NCBI RefSeq assembly: GCF_019431355.1
Contig: NZ_CP080269.1
Location: 4,769,001-4,833,000 of the forward strand
Direction: 5' to 3'
Length of the DNA stretch: 64,000 bases
Source of the DNA: Paenibacillus sp. R14(2021)
Lineage (GTDB): Bacteria; Bacillota; Bacilli; Paenibacillales; Paenibacillaceae
Below, in pieces: positions 26,606 through 35,014 of this stretch (positions are counted from its first letter, which is position 1; every line of letters starts with the position of its first letter). The notes under the pieces were generated by a model. That model was given only the letters and a program-made list of their open reading frames with translations, was not told where the DNA came from and did no database searches. The translations under genes were made by a program, and so were the position numbers.

Positions 26606-27787
26606 CTAACCATTCTTTTTTTCTTTCTTGGGAGGGACTAGCGAATCGAGTTTATTAGCTGCATCCTTATCGGCCGATTGTAGAGCATGTCCGTAGACAT
26701 TCATCGTCGTTGAGATATTCGAGTGCCCGAGTCGTTCCGAGATAAGTTTGGCATGTACGCCTTTGTTAATCAATAAAGTTGCACTCGTATGTCTGAGATC
26801 GTGGAATCTAATGTACTTTAGACCATGTTTCTTAAGAAAATTGCGAAACCAGAGGTAAGGTGACTCAGGATAATAGGCGTTGCCCTCATCATTAGTAAAC
26901 ACGAAGAAATGATCTCCGCCTTTCCATGCATCGCCTAGCACAAGGCGTTTCTTTCGAGATTCAAGGGAGTAATCTTTGAGATGCTCTACTACAGTATCCG
27001 ACAAGCTTACCCTTCGTTTTGACTTTGCTGTTTTAGGTTCGGATATGATTCTTTGACCGTTAATGGAATGCGAAATACTTTGCTTTACTTCGAGGATGCC
27101 CTTATTCAAATCGATGTGTTTCCACTCCAATCCAACTAGTTCACCTCTACGAAGTGCAGTAGTTATCGCAAGCATAATCATCATACGCCACTTTAAGGGT
27201 TCCTTTTCTAGAAACTCAAACAACATACTGACTTCCTCTTCATCATATACTTCAATCTCTTTCCGAATAACCTTTGGCTTCTTGATATCCGCGGCGGGAT
27301 TGCTCTTGATAAGCTTCCACTCCACCGCACGAGAAAATATATTTTTAAGAATTCGATGTGTATATTGGATGGTACCTGAAGAGAGTGGGCCTTTTTTGCC
27401 GTCTTGTCGGCTACCCTCCTTGCCGAGATCGGAGATAAAGTTGACTATTTGAAATGGTTGAATTTTATCCAGACGCATATGACCAAAGACCGGTAGAATC
27501 CGATTTTTTAGGAACCGCGAATAAATATCTAATGTTTTTATTCCAAGGTCACTCTTTGCATACTTCTCCTTCCATTCACCTACGAAAGCTGCAAAGGTCA
27601 TTTTTTCAGGGGCGATGTAGTGTCCTGATTCAACTTCAGTTTCAAATTCAGCGAGAAGCTTTCTTGCTTCGCGTATTCCTTTTGCCTTTACAGTTCTAGT
27701 GCGTTTTAGTCTCTTTCCGTCAGCTTTAATTCCGGCCTCAACAACTAAAAGCCATGAATCATTACCTCGTTTTTGTAAACTTGCCAT
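26606..27787 (-). CDS. int: Site-specific tyrosine recombinase (phage/ICE integrase)
   Basis: Integrase of 393 residues with the usual three parts: an arm-type DNA-binding N-terminus (MASLQKRGNDSWLLVVEAG, about 1-55), a SAM-like core-binding domain (about 65-165) and the catalytic domain. Catalytic residues visible are Arg in TTALRRGELVGLEW, His and Arg in HDLRHTSATLL, His in ERLGHSNISTTMNVYGH, and the Tyr of that last block. AGGAGG precedes the ATG. The excisionase-like gene lies 14 bases upstream, so they are co-transcribed. It sits in the middle of module B, far from the rlmD-type repeats, so whether it made those junctions is open. Confidence 0.92.
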   Translation of the reverse strand: MASLQKRGNDSWLLVVEAGIKADGKRLKRTRTVKAKGIREARKLLAEFETEVESGHYIAPEKMTFAAFVGEWKEKYAKSDLGIKTLDIYSRFLKNRILPVFGHMRLDKIQPFQIVNFISDLGKEGSRQDGKKGPLSSGTIQYTHRILKNIFSRAVEWKLIKSNPAADIKKPKVIRKEIEVYDEEEVSMLFEFLEKEPLKWRMMIMLAITTALRRGELVGLEWKHIDLNKGILEVKQSISHSINGQRIISEPKTAKSKRRVSLSDTVVEHLKDYSLESRKKRLVLGDAWKGGDHFFVFTNDEGNAYYPESPYLWFRNFLKKHGLKYIRFHDLRHTSATLLINKGVHAKLISERLGHSNISTTMNVYGHALQSADKDAANKLDSLVPPKKEKKNG

Positions 27788-27801
27788 GAGAATACCTCCT
27801 A

Positions 27802-28059
27802 TTATGCATGTGATTCAATGTCGGATAAACAATAGTTTTTTGTCTCTTGTTCGTGAAACCACGTCAGCAAAGTATCTCTTCTAAAAAGGATTTTATTTCC
27901 AATTCTAGTATGTGGAATTTTCTTCGCTCGGACCTCAGCGTAAAGCTTGTCTTTAGAAATCTGACATTCAAAAACCTCTTCCCAGGCTTCTGTTAAGGTT
28001 AATGTGTTCCGTTTCGCCATGGGAATATAATCGATTGATTGCTTATAAGAATTAGGCAT
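27802..28059 (-). CDS. Excisionase-like DNA-binding protein
   Basis: An 85-residue protein with the winged helix-turn-helix seen in excisionases: TLTEAWEEVFECQISKDKLY followed by KKIPHTRIGNKILFRRDTLL. It starts at the ATG at 28,059, 11 bases after AAGGAGG; an in-frame extension of 23 codons lacks a site. Located immediately upstream of int in the same direction, it is the likely recombination directionality factor for that integrase, or a small repressor of it. Confidence 0.75.
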   Translation of the reverse strand: MPNSYKQSIDYIPMAKRNTLTLTEAWEEVFECQISKDKLYAEVRAKKIPHTRIGNKILFRRDTLLTWFHEQETKNYCLSDIESHA

Positions 28060-28274
28060 AATAGAAAAAACCTCCTTAAATATAGAGTAAAACTTCTGGG
28101 GATTGTCAGCATTTTTCGGATACCCCAAATTTCAATTGCGAAACAGAAAGTTGTTGTTTTCTTTAACCGACCTCCAGTAAATCATAATGATTGTGTTCCC
28201 CGATTATAAGCCGGCCGATCAGGTGATGGGGGGAATTCGGCTAATTGAGTTAGATCACTGGTAAAACACACAAA

Positions 28275-28320
28275 AAAGCCCTTTTCAGTAGAAAAAAGCT
28301 TACTACCTGAAAAGGGCTTT
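28275..28320. terminator. Strong hairpin, bidirectional terminator
   Basis: AAAGCCCTTTTCAG (28,275-28,288) pairs perfectly with CTGAAAAGGGCTTT (28,307-28,320) around an 18-base loop, with A-rich and T-rich flanks. Confidence 0.75.
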
Positions 28321-28444
28321 GTATTTAGACGGAGAAATCGCCAATTATTAATTAAACAGAGAATTAAAGATAGAATGATCCCCAGACCGTATGGAGGGAA
28401 TAGAAGTAAAGGGTAAAAACTACATGGTATAATTTTATAATATA

Positions 28445-28770
28445 TACCCAAGTAAGTCTTGTCAAGTTAAGGTGAATACTATTTCGTGATTGATTAAGCA
28501 GAGAGGAATTGGCTCAGATATTTCAAAAAAGTAAAAAAATCAGTTCGACAGAAGGCAAAGGAAGCAGGGGCCTCATTATTTTATGTGGAAAATGTTCGCG
28601 AAGAACCCAATGGCTAAAAAATCGTACTAGATAAAGATTTAAGTAAAGTAGATCCATACTCAAAAGTTAGAAGTATATCAAGAAAAGCATATGTTCATCT
28701 AAAAAGCGTGCTAGTACGGAACTAAATATAGAACCCTTTTCAGTCTGAAAAGGATCCGATACTTGGGTAT
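28445..28770. repeat. 326-base segment bounded by perfect 11-base inverted repeats
   Basis: ATACCCAAGTA (28,445-28,455) is mirrored by TACTTGGGTAT (28,760-28,770). Just inside the right end is a 19-base palindrome CCTTTTCAGTCTGAAAAGG (28,735-28,753), whose arms match the stem of the hairpin at 28,275-28,320. The segment is AT-rich and encloses a disrupted short gene. It could be a small non-autonomous element or a regulatory region for the XRE gene. Confidence 0.45.
28498..28725 (+). pseudogene. Short gene remnant with an in-frame stop
   Basis: A frame of 75 codons is broken by one TAA. Before the stop it reads KKSVRQKAKEAGASLFYVEN then VREEPNG; after it, KIVLDKDLSKVDPYSKVRSI then a basic end to the stop at 28,723-28,725. 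Both halves have protein-like composition and stay in one frame. There is no start codon with a ribosome site. Family unknown. Confidence 0.4.
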
Positions 28771-28776
28771 GCAAGT

Positions 28777-29148
28777 TTATGCCTGTTTAATTGGGGGCAA
28801 AATCTTCAGTATTTCCTCGGTGATTTTGTGTATCGTTTTTATCTCTTGTACAGACCGTGGTTTTAATAAGGAATTATGAAGAGTTAGAATATAGCCTTTG
28901 TTTGCTTCCTCTTCAGATATTAAATTCTTGTTTATGTTTGTTAGATTAATAAACTGTTCCAAATCTACATCCAACGCTGTGATAATCCGTTCTAAGGAAT
29001 CTAAGGAAATATTTCTGGTGCCCCGTTCAACTGCCCCAACATATTGGTACATGAGCTGTGCTTTGTCGGCTAGTTTGACCTGCGTTAATCCTTTTTCTCT
29101 TCGAATAGCTCTTATTTTTTTACCGATAAGTTTTCTGACAGTATCCAT
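28777..29148 (-). CDS. XRE-family transcriptional regulator
   Basis: A 123-residue phage-type repressor. The N-terminal Cro/CI helix-turn-helix covers about residues 8-62 (IGKKIRAIRREKGLTQVKLA, then YVGAVERGTRNISLDSLERI). The C-terminal half (about 75-123) is helical and may mediate dimers. AGGAGGA precedes the ATG by 8 bases. It diverges from the small genes to the right and probably represses the intergenic promoter region at 29,150-29,300, as in many integrated elements. Confidence 0.8.
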   Translation of the reverse strand: MDTVRKLIGKKIRAIRREKGLTQVKLADKAQLMYQYVGAVERGTRNISLDSLERIITALDVDLEQFINLTNINKNLISEEEANKGYILTLHNSLLKPRSVQEIKTIHKITEEILKILPPIKQA

Positions 29149-29308
29149 TTATCCCATCCTCCTGAAATTAAGCAGAAATAAATCTCATAAGATTTATTTA
29201 TAATAGTTAAGCCCAATACGAGTCTTGTTAAATATAGGTGATGTATATATTTTTATTATATATAGTGTTTGTAGTACTTTCGAATTTTTGGAAGGGGGAC
29301 TTTTACTA

Positions 29309-29617
29309 ATGGAAGAACAAATACATACATTGATCTTGGTTACTACTGAAGGTATCAATAAATGCTGTCGGTATAAAAAGATATTTCGTACCAAGGATCA
29401 ACTGATCCTAGAATTAATTGAGGGGGAAGTAGTACATCGGATGGTTGTTACTCAAACAGAAGATGGGATTACTGATTTAATGGATGTCGAAGGGAGGATT
29501 TACAGGGTTTTGGGTATATCATATCGTCCTAATCATCATCATGCTGATGAAGAGATATATAAGTACAGTATTGTTGACTCGTATCAGAATGCACTAAATT
29601 TAAATAAATTTATCTAA
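29309..29617 (+). CDS. Hypothetical protein, 102 residues
   Basis: Small acidic protein, mainly beta-strand by pattern (TLILVTTEGINKCCRYKKIF, then EGRIYRVLGISYRP), ending in a His-rich segment NHHHADEE and a short helix. Family not recognised. GGAAGGGGGA stands 9 bases before the ATG at 29,309; the frame is open 28 codons further up without a site. It lies opposite the XRE gene, suggesting repressor control. Confidence 0.55.
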   Translation: MEEQIHTLILVTTEGINKCCRYKKIFRTKDQLILELIEGEVVHRMVVTQTEDGITDLMDVEGRIYRVLGISYRPNHHHADEEIYKYSIVDSYQNALNLNKFI

Positions 29618-29676
29618 GCGATGAAATATACTGTATACCACTAACAATGTGGTTGATTTAGAAGGGAATTACAAAT

Positions 29677-29820
29677 ATGAACAAGATACGGATGAATACG
29701 TTGGGTGTTAGCGCTCGTTCTGAAAATAGAGATAGCCAACATGGAGGGATAGAGCAACTGATGCAAAGCAGGCACCTAAGGGTGTATGCACAGCTAAATT
29801 TATCAAATGGTCTTAGTTAG
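29677..29820 (+). CDS. Small hypothetical protein, 47 residues
   Basis: Short gene with AGAAGGG 8 bases before its ATG. The product starts MNKIRMNTLGVSARSENRD and is polar, with no membrane segment or known motif. It fits between two other small co-directional genes, which supports but does not prove coding. Confidence 0.35.
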   Translation: MNKIRMNTLGVSARSENRDSQHGGIEQLMQSRHLRVYAQLNLSNGLS

Positions 29821-29852
29821 GACGCACGATACTAATTAACGAGGGGATCTTT

Positions 29853-30080
29853 ATGCTAAATCAATCAAATAAGATGACCGATGTCCTTCGAGAATGTATA
29901 GCTGAGCTATACTGTAGGAAAGTATCACTTAGTCAACCGAATAATCCAAAAATTTCAAAAAAGGTTCAGAAATTCCGGTCTCATATGGAAAATGAAGTGA
30001 TGCCAGTGAAGGATTTAACGGATCTTGAACTGTTGAGAATTGTAGCAATGGTTTTAGACCAAATTGATAATGCTGAGTAG
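29853..30080 (+). CDS. Small helical hypothetical protein, 75 residues
   Basis: Small protein with GAGGGG 7 bases before the ATG. It is mostly helical: MTDVLRECIAELYCRKVSL, a polar linker, then LTDLELLRIVAMVLDQIDNA. The length recalls Spo0E-like phosphatases, but their signature is not convincing here. It is the third co-directional small gene to the right of the XRE repressor. Function unknown. Confidence 0.5.
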   Translation: MLNQSNKMTDVLRECIAELYCRKVSLSQPNNPKISKKVQKFRSHMENEVMPVKDLTDLELLRIVAMVLDQIDNAE

Positions 30081-30292
30081 TTGCTGATTACTACGTTCCA
30101 GATCTTGAGTAGAATGCTTTAAGTATCAATATCATCGATGATATGATTGCTGGATAGACTTGTAAAGGACAGATTAATAGCCAGATTTATCAACCTTGAA
30201 GCGGGTTGATGAGCAGTATAACTATTTCAGAAAAATAACGGAAAGGGTTATCTAATAAATCGCTTGAATGAGTTTTTTTCAGTGAATTTAAA

Positions 30293-30322
30293 AGGATATA
30301 ACCGAATGTATGGTTATATCCT
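30293..30322 (-). terminator. Terminator of the ParB-recombinase operon
   Basis: AGGATATAACC (30,293-30,303) pairs perfectly with GGTTATATCCT (30,312-30,322), followed on the minus strand by a T-run. The neighbouring 30,081-30,292 is AT-rich without a gene. Confidence 0.8.
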
Positions 30323-30346
30323 GAAGGTCTATTAACCGCAGTTTTT

Positions 30347-31270
30347 TTATCCCCCCTTATATACCTTGAGAACATTTATACGATTATGACCAATCTCCTT
30401 AGTTATCTTTAGCGCAGCATCTAGTTCAGTTACTCCTTCTATAGATAATTCAGCCTCAAATCGTTCTTGTACATAATTGTACCGCAGACCATGCATTGTG
30501 AGTTCACGAGGGGTACCATACCTGCGGTCCGACCTACGTAGTTCTCCTTCTGGGGTTACAATTTTCTCACGATGGTAAATAATGAATTGCTGGACCCTGT
30601 TTGAGACGTGATGGACTTTTTCTCCTTTCTCTACAAACACTTTTCCTCCTCGAGGTGTTAGTTGCATAAGCTTTCTCATTATTCGCTCAGCTGTAAACGA
30701 AAGAGGAACATTTCTATGTTTTCCGTTTTTTGCTTCGCCTTTAACTGTATAGACTCGTGTTCGAAGTGCTTTTTCAACTTGGGCACGTGACATAGCTATG
30801 ACCTCAGTTACACGAAGCCCAAGTTCTTTTGCTAAGGTCATAGCATCTTTAATATCTTCTCGGTTTAATTCAATGGCTAGGTCCAGCATTCGATTAAACT
30901 CTTCATTAGTCCATGACCGGTCTCCATTTACAACAGGCGCTATATCTAGAACTAGTCCGTATTTTTCTTGCAAGGTTCTATTATCTGATAGCTCGTATCG
31001 TGGGTTTTGGATAAGATCATGGAGATACCGAATAGCACATAAATCATTCAGGATAGTTTTTGCCGAAATACCTTGCTTTTGTCTCTCCGTAATGTACGCT
31101 ACTACATGCTTATCATGAAGATTACGGAGATTTTGGAGCCTAAACTCGTCCTCCAAATAAGAAATAAAAGGCTTGCAACTTCCAAAGTATCTTTTTCTAC
31201 TAAGATAACTATTTCTTTTGCTGTGCCGAAAGCATATGTCCAGCTGCACTTCGATAGTCGATTTTCCCAT
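30347..31270 (-). CDS. Second tyrosine recombinase (307 residues)
   Basis: Short tyrosine recombinase lacking an arm-binding domain. The core-binding part is residues 1-110. The catalytic domain shows Arg in AKELGLRVTEVIAMSRAQ, the family Lys in KGEAKNGKHRNVPL, His and Arg in MHGLRYNYVQERFE, then GHNRINVLKVYKG with the nucleophilic Tyr near the C-terminus. Its ATG overlaps the stop of the ParB-like gene (TAATG), so translation is coupled. Paired ParB and recombinase genes suggest a plasmid- or ICE-type maintenance module, in which the enzyme may resolve multimers or integrate the element. Confidence 0.85.
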   Translation of the reverse strand: MGKSTIEVQLDICFRHSKRNSYLSRKRYFGSCKPFISYLEDEFRLQNLRNLHDKHVVAYITERQKQGISAKTILNDLCAIRYLHDLIQNPRYELSDNRTLQEKYGLVLDIAPVVNGDRSWTNEEFNRMLDLAIELNREDIKDAMTLAKELGLRVTEVIAMSRAQVEKALRTRVYTVKGEAKNGKHRNVPLSFTAERIMRKLMQLTPRGGKVFVEKGEKVHHVSNRVQQFIIYHREKIVTPEGELRRSDRRYGTPRELTMHGLRYNYVQERFEAELSIEGVTELDAALKITKEIGHNRINVLKVYKGG

Positions 31271-32121
31271 TAGACATTTCCCTCCAGATTGTTAATTGCA
31301 TGGATGAAGATTGCCTTTAGTTGATCTATAGATGTTGTACTAAGTTTAAGTTGTAGAATTGTTAATACAGCTTTATGAACTTTTTTAATTTCCTTTTCTT
31401 CTATATTGATTACATCACTATCTGTTACTGTAGTGTTATCTCGATTTTTGGTTTCTTCTGCTACAGTAATAGATCCAATAATTTTCTTGATTTGCTGGAC
31501 TGTAAGTTTAGGAAACCCCATATTTTGTAAACATTCGTAAAATTTATCTTGAGAATCGGTTGAAAGACCTGAAAGTTCTACTCCGCCCATTAGAGTGATT
31601 TTTTCTTCTGACACCAAGTTTTGCAGATTCTGTTTCAGGTTTAATAGCTGCAAATACCGTCTGATTTGAGAGTCACTCTTGTCAAACGCCAGAGCAACAT
31701 CGTGACGGTTTTTTAGGTCATTATCCTGTGCATCATGCACACTTTTCCGACCAGGCGAGACCTTCCAACATTCATAAAGAAGTTTAATTTGTTTAGCAAT
31801 TTTGATATGGTCCCTTTCTGAGCCGCGGCGTGTCTTATTTGCCAATACAAGAAGTTCAAGTTCTTCATCCGTTGAGCATTCAATGAGTTTTACGTTAATG
31901 TTTTCGTAATTTAAGTCCCTGCAAATTTTCCAACGTGCGTGTCCACTGAGAATAACGTTGTCTTTATTAATTAGTAGAGGATGTTGCAATCCGTTGGTTT
32001 TAATATCTTGATATAAGAGGTCATATTCTGAAGAAGATAGTTCCGAGTGGTATTCTGTATTTAACGAGTGCTCAGTAAGTGTATTGATTGGTATCTCTTG
32101 AATTTGTTCATAAATTTTCAT
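31270..32121 (-). CDS. ParB/Spo0J-like partition protein
   Basis: DNA-binding partition-type protein of 283 residues. The ParB N-terminal nuclease-like domain has LQHPLLINKDNVILSGHARW (about 46-65), where ParB box II reads SGHARWKI rather than the usual GERRWRA. A helix-turn-helix follows (about 135-165, RHDVALAFDKSDSQIRRYLQ), then a helical C-terminal half. No ParA ATPase gene is nearby. The GTCACC repeat clusters 0.8-1.0 kb upstream are candidate binding sites. It is translationally coupled to the recombinase downstream. Confidence 0.8.
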   Translation of the reverse strand: MKIYEQIQEIPINTLTEHSLNTEYHSELSSSEYDLLYQDIKTNGLQHPLLINKDNVILSGHARWKICRDLNYENINVKLIECSTDEELELLVLANKTRRGSERDHIKIAKQIKLLYECWKVSPGRKSVHDAQDNDLKNRHDVALAFDKSDSQIRRYLQLLNLKQNLQNLVSEEKITLMGGVELSGLSTDSQDKFYECLQNMGFPKLTVQQIKKIIGSITVAEETKNRDNTTVTDSDVINIEEKEIKKVHKAVLTILQLKLSTTSIDQLKAIFIHAINNLEGNV

Positions 32122-32178
32122 ATTAATCCATCTCCTTTATATGGTTTTTTGAAAAATAGGCATAGCTGAACCAAGGTT

Positions 32179-32619
32179 TCAGCCCATCTTCTGCGTTTCT
32201 TCATGGATCCTGAATTGGGAAACCCTGAAGTACCTAAGATTAGTAAGCCAATTTATTAATTTCTCTCTGAGGTTTTCAAGGAACAATATTTTGAGTAAAG
32301 AAAAGCATACCCAGGAATGGGTGAGCGCAGGCTCCGCTTTCAGCGACCCGCAATATGCAAGCATAATGCTCGGTACAAGACCAGGTCGCTTTCTTGCCCA
32401 ATTGTATGAACCATAGCTCGGCGGGACGGTCCCGGCTATGTAAGGTGCACTTATCTGCCGTGCCAGCGGTTTGTCGCTCATATTGAGCTTTGTGTTGTTT
32501 GGTGAATTTATGGGCATCACCAGTGCCCTATATAGCGAATTTCCGCTATATGCCTGACGAATCAGTAATGAATATATATCTATATAAAAAAAACCAAGAA
32601 ATTTTGTCCTTATAGACAT
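32179..32619 (-). other. GC-richer block with a doubtful 146-codon frame
   Basis: This block (especially 32,300-32,500) is GC-richer than the island around it. The minus strand is open for 146 codons (including GTVPPSYGSYNWARKRPG) but lacks a convincing ribosome site, and the plus strand has protein-like stretches broken by stops, such as SAGSAFSDPQYASIMLGTRP. CCAAGAAA and TTTCTTGG (about 32,600-32,630) form a hairpin at its right end. It may be a decayed gene, a structured RNA or a conserved repeat; I cannot decide. Confidence 0.3.
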
Positions 32620-32657
32620 CGTTTCTTGGCTTGGAATCGCACGAATGAAATGTAAAA

Positions 32658-32714
32658 AAGCCCTTGGGCTGGTTAATCCTTTGACTTCACAAGGAATAAC
32701 GTGCCCAAGGGCTT
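32658..32714. repeat. Perfect 12-base inverted repeat
   Basis: AAGCCCTTGGGC (32,658-32,669) is mirrored by GCCCAAGGGCTT (32,703-32,714). Each arm is itself nearly palindromic. It may be a terminator or a protein-binding site. Confidence 0.6.
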
Positions 32715-32950
32715 ATAGTTCTTAGAGAACATTAATAAAATAATCAATCAAATAAGAATTAAAAGACTGTCTTCCCTTAGGAAGGATTTAAGAGTTAGAA
32801 TGACTGCCAGCGTCTGCCCGCAGTAAGTGAAAGTTGTAAGTAGGGTATAGGGCAAATATATACTAATAAAAGTTGGATTGCAAGCAAAAATTCTAAGAAA
32901 CTGTGCAGCTAATTTTTCAAAAAAATCTTAGTTAGTATTATCTTATAAAG

Positions 32951-33158
32951 AGTGACTTTAAGTCACCCAAAGGTCACTCAAAGTCACCAAAAGGTGACCT
33001 TATCTTTTATTGATAGTACGGGACAATAATGTTACTGGAGTAAGTATTATCCACTTTAGCTTAGTTTTTTTGGTTTTTTCACCATTGTATATGAGTCTGG
33101 CTATAAAAAATCAATATAGGGTCACCCAGAGGTTACTTTAAGTCACCTTTGGGTGACC
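32951..33158. repeat. Two clusters of GTCACC repeats, candidate partition or replication site
   Basis: Cluster 1 (32,951-32,998) has five copies of (G)GTCAC or its complement, including the mirror pairs GTGACTT/AAGTCAC and GTCACC/GGTGAC. Cluster 2 (33,119-33,158) has GGGTCACCC and GGGTGACCC as outer mirror arms with more copies between. They lie upstream of the ParB-like gene in a 2 kb stretch without protein genes. Iteron-like or parS-like use is inferred. Confidence 0.6.
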
Positions 33159-34109
33159 CTATCCTTCTTTCTGAGAAGGAATTTTGAAATATTTTGTTCT
33201 CACATCAATTTAGAGAAAATCTCAATTAACATTAGTCTTTTCAATTTCATTGGTTGTGATGCGATAATAGATAACTAACATGTAAAAAATGAAATAACCA
33301 TGCCGGTTTACAACTAGCTTGTTCATGACTGTATTCCCAAAACCTATAGGCGATGTCGATGACAATACTTAATGTGTCAAATTAATTTAAGTACATTTAT
33401 TCCCGTGAGTGTTACCCGCTTCGAGGATGTTGTGTTAGTTTAAGGTTAGAATCCTTACCGAGCATCGTTTCATTCTGTACCGCTGGTCGAATGAATTTTG
33501 TCTTTATCGGCTAAAGTATCACATTGAACGACAATAGCAAGAGCAGGTACCACTGCAGTAATGATGGGGCCTTTTGTATAACTTGTTTTATGACAGCTCA
33601 AAAAAGATGAGGTGCATACTCAATCCACTTGGTCTGGAATATGGCTAATTTTTTAACTCTAGTTATCCAACCAAAAATAGTGACGCAAATGATGTGATAT
33701 AGATTAATCTATACTAGTTTAGAAAGTTGGATTCTCTATTTGAATAGGCCCTGCTTATATACCAATAACTAAAAAAAACAAGAGTCAAAACTCCTAGGCA
33801 ATATGGTATTATGATGATAAATAGAAGTAGAATCTTTTTTTGGAAGAATACCAAGCAGCGTTTTGAAATCGAAGTCGGCCGTTTAAGAGCAAGCTACGGC
33901 CAGTTATGTCTGTTTAACACTACAAACATGTCGAGTCGTTTTTTCGTAGCCCCTGAAGTAAGGAGTTGTTTTGGTTAAAAAGAAGCGGGCCCGAACTAAA
34001 GTGATGTTCTAAGTAATTGCTTCCTGTTTAATTTTCTTTAATTGAATATTTTTTTTATGAATGAAAGTTTTCGTGGACTATAAAAAAACGATGCATGAGG
34101 TAGAGAGAA
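33159..34109 (+). other. Non-coding AT-rich stretch upstream of the defence cluster
   Basis: About 950 bases without a credible gene. Only short frames without ribosome sites occur. The sequence 33,950-33,972 contains TAAGGAG before a TTG, but that frame ends after 13 codons. It may contain the promoter for the following cluster, but no clear -35/-10 pair stands out. Confidence 0.5.
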
Positions 34110-34993
34110 TGGAAGCGTCAGAGTTAAAAGAAAAGATATCTAATCTATCCATATGGAAAAAGAAAGGGCAAGGGCTCCGCACAAACCACTTTTAATCCTA
34201 CTAGGGCTTGCTCAACTGCAGCAAAGCAATGCGGTCGTACCCTACGAGCAAGTACGTGAAAAATTGAAAAGACTGGTCATTGAATTTGGTCCGCCTAGAA
34301 AATCGTATCATCCAGAAGAGCCGTCTGTTCGACTAACCACTGATGGCATCTGGACTTTAACAGTGTTATTGATAAAAGGAGTTTCTCAGATAAGCAGCTT
34401 CTTAAGCAACAAGTTGGGGAGGGTTTAACGAGAAAGTGCTTGCTCATCTTAAAAACAATGATTTGTTGATTCAAGAGCTGGCTGAATTGATTCTAAGCGA
34501 GCATTTTCCTGGAAGTATTCATCAGGATATTCTTGAAGAAGTTGGACTTGAATTATCTATAAGGCAAAAGCGAAAACGTGACCCTAACTTTAGGGATAAA
34601 ATTTTAAAGGCATATGAATACAGCTGCGCGGTATGTGGTTTTAATGTCAGATTGGGAAACAATTTGGTTGCTATTGACGCAGCCCATATTCAATGGCATC
34701 AAGCAGGTGGACCCGACACTGAGGAAAATGGGGTTGCACTTTGCTCGATGCATCATAAGCTGTTTGACCGCGGTGTTTTTACTATATCGGAGGAGCGGGA
34801 ATTGCTTGTGGCTGAGCAAGCCCATGGGACGAACGGTTTTGATGAGTGGCTTATGAAATTCCATGGTAAGATGCTTCGATCCCTCATAAATCCGATATAC
34901 ATGCCAAAAATGTATTATTTAAACTGGCATATTAGGGAAAGAAGGCTTTTACTAGAATGGCTTCCTGTGAGTCCATCTTTTAAGGTTGAGTAA
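34110..34993 (+). pseudogene. Broken SBD-HNH nuclease (phosphorothioate-sensing type)
   Basis: Decayed gene of the ScoMcrA-like group, which cleaves phosphorothioate-modified DNA using a sulfur-binding domain and an HNH nuclease. Joining frames gives SNLSIWKK (from ATG 34,110), APHKPLLILLGLAQL and EFGPPRKSYHPEEPSVRL (34,153-34,350), SDKQLLKQQVGEG, then FNEKVLAHLKNNDLL and the HNH part to 34,993. At least three frameshifts are required (near 34,165, 34,355 and 34,410). The HNH domain itself is intact as a frame from GTG 34,436: CAVCGFNV, DAAHIQWHQAGGPDTEENG and LCSMHHKLFDRGVF. An HNH-only product could still be made. No dnd or ssp genes are in the window. Confidence 0.8.
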
Positions 34994-35014
34994 CGGAAAA
35001 TATCGAGGTGCAAT

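Noticed and set aside
29853-30080. Spo0E-like aspartyl-phosphate phosphatase
   Set aside because: Size and helical nature fit, but the Spo0E signature around its catalytic motif (S-x-x-x-D) is not present.
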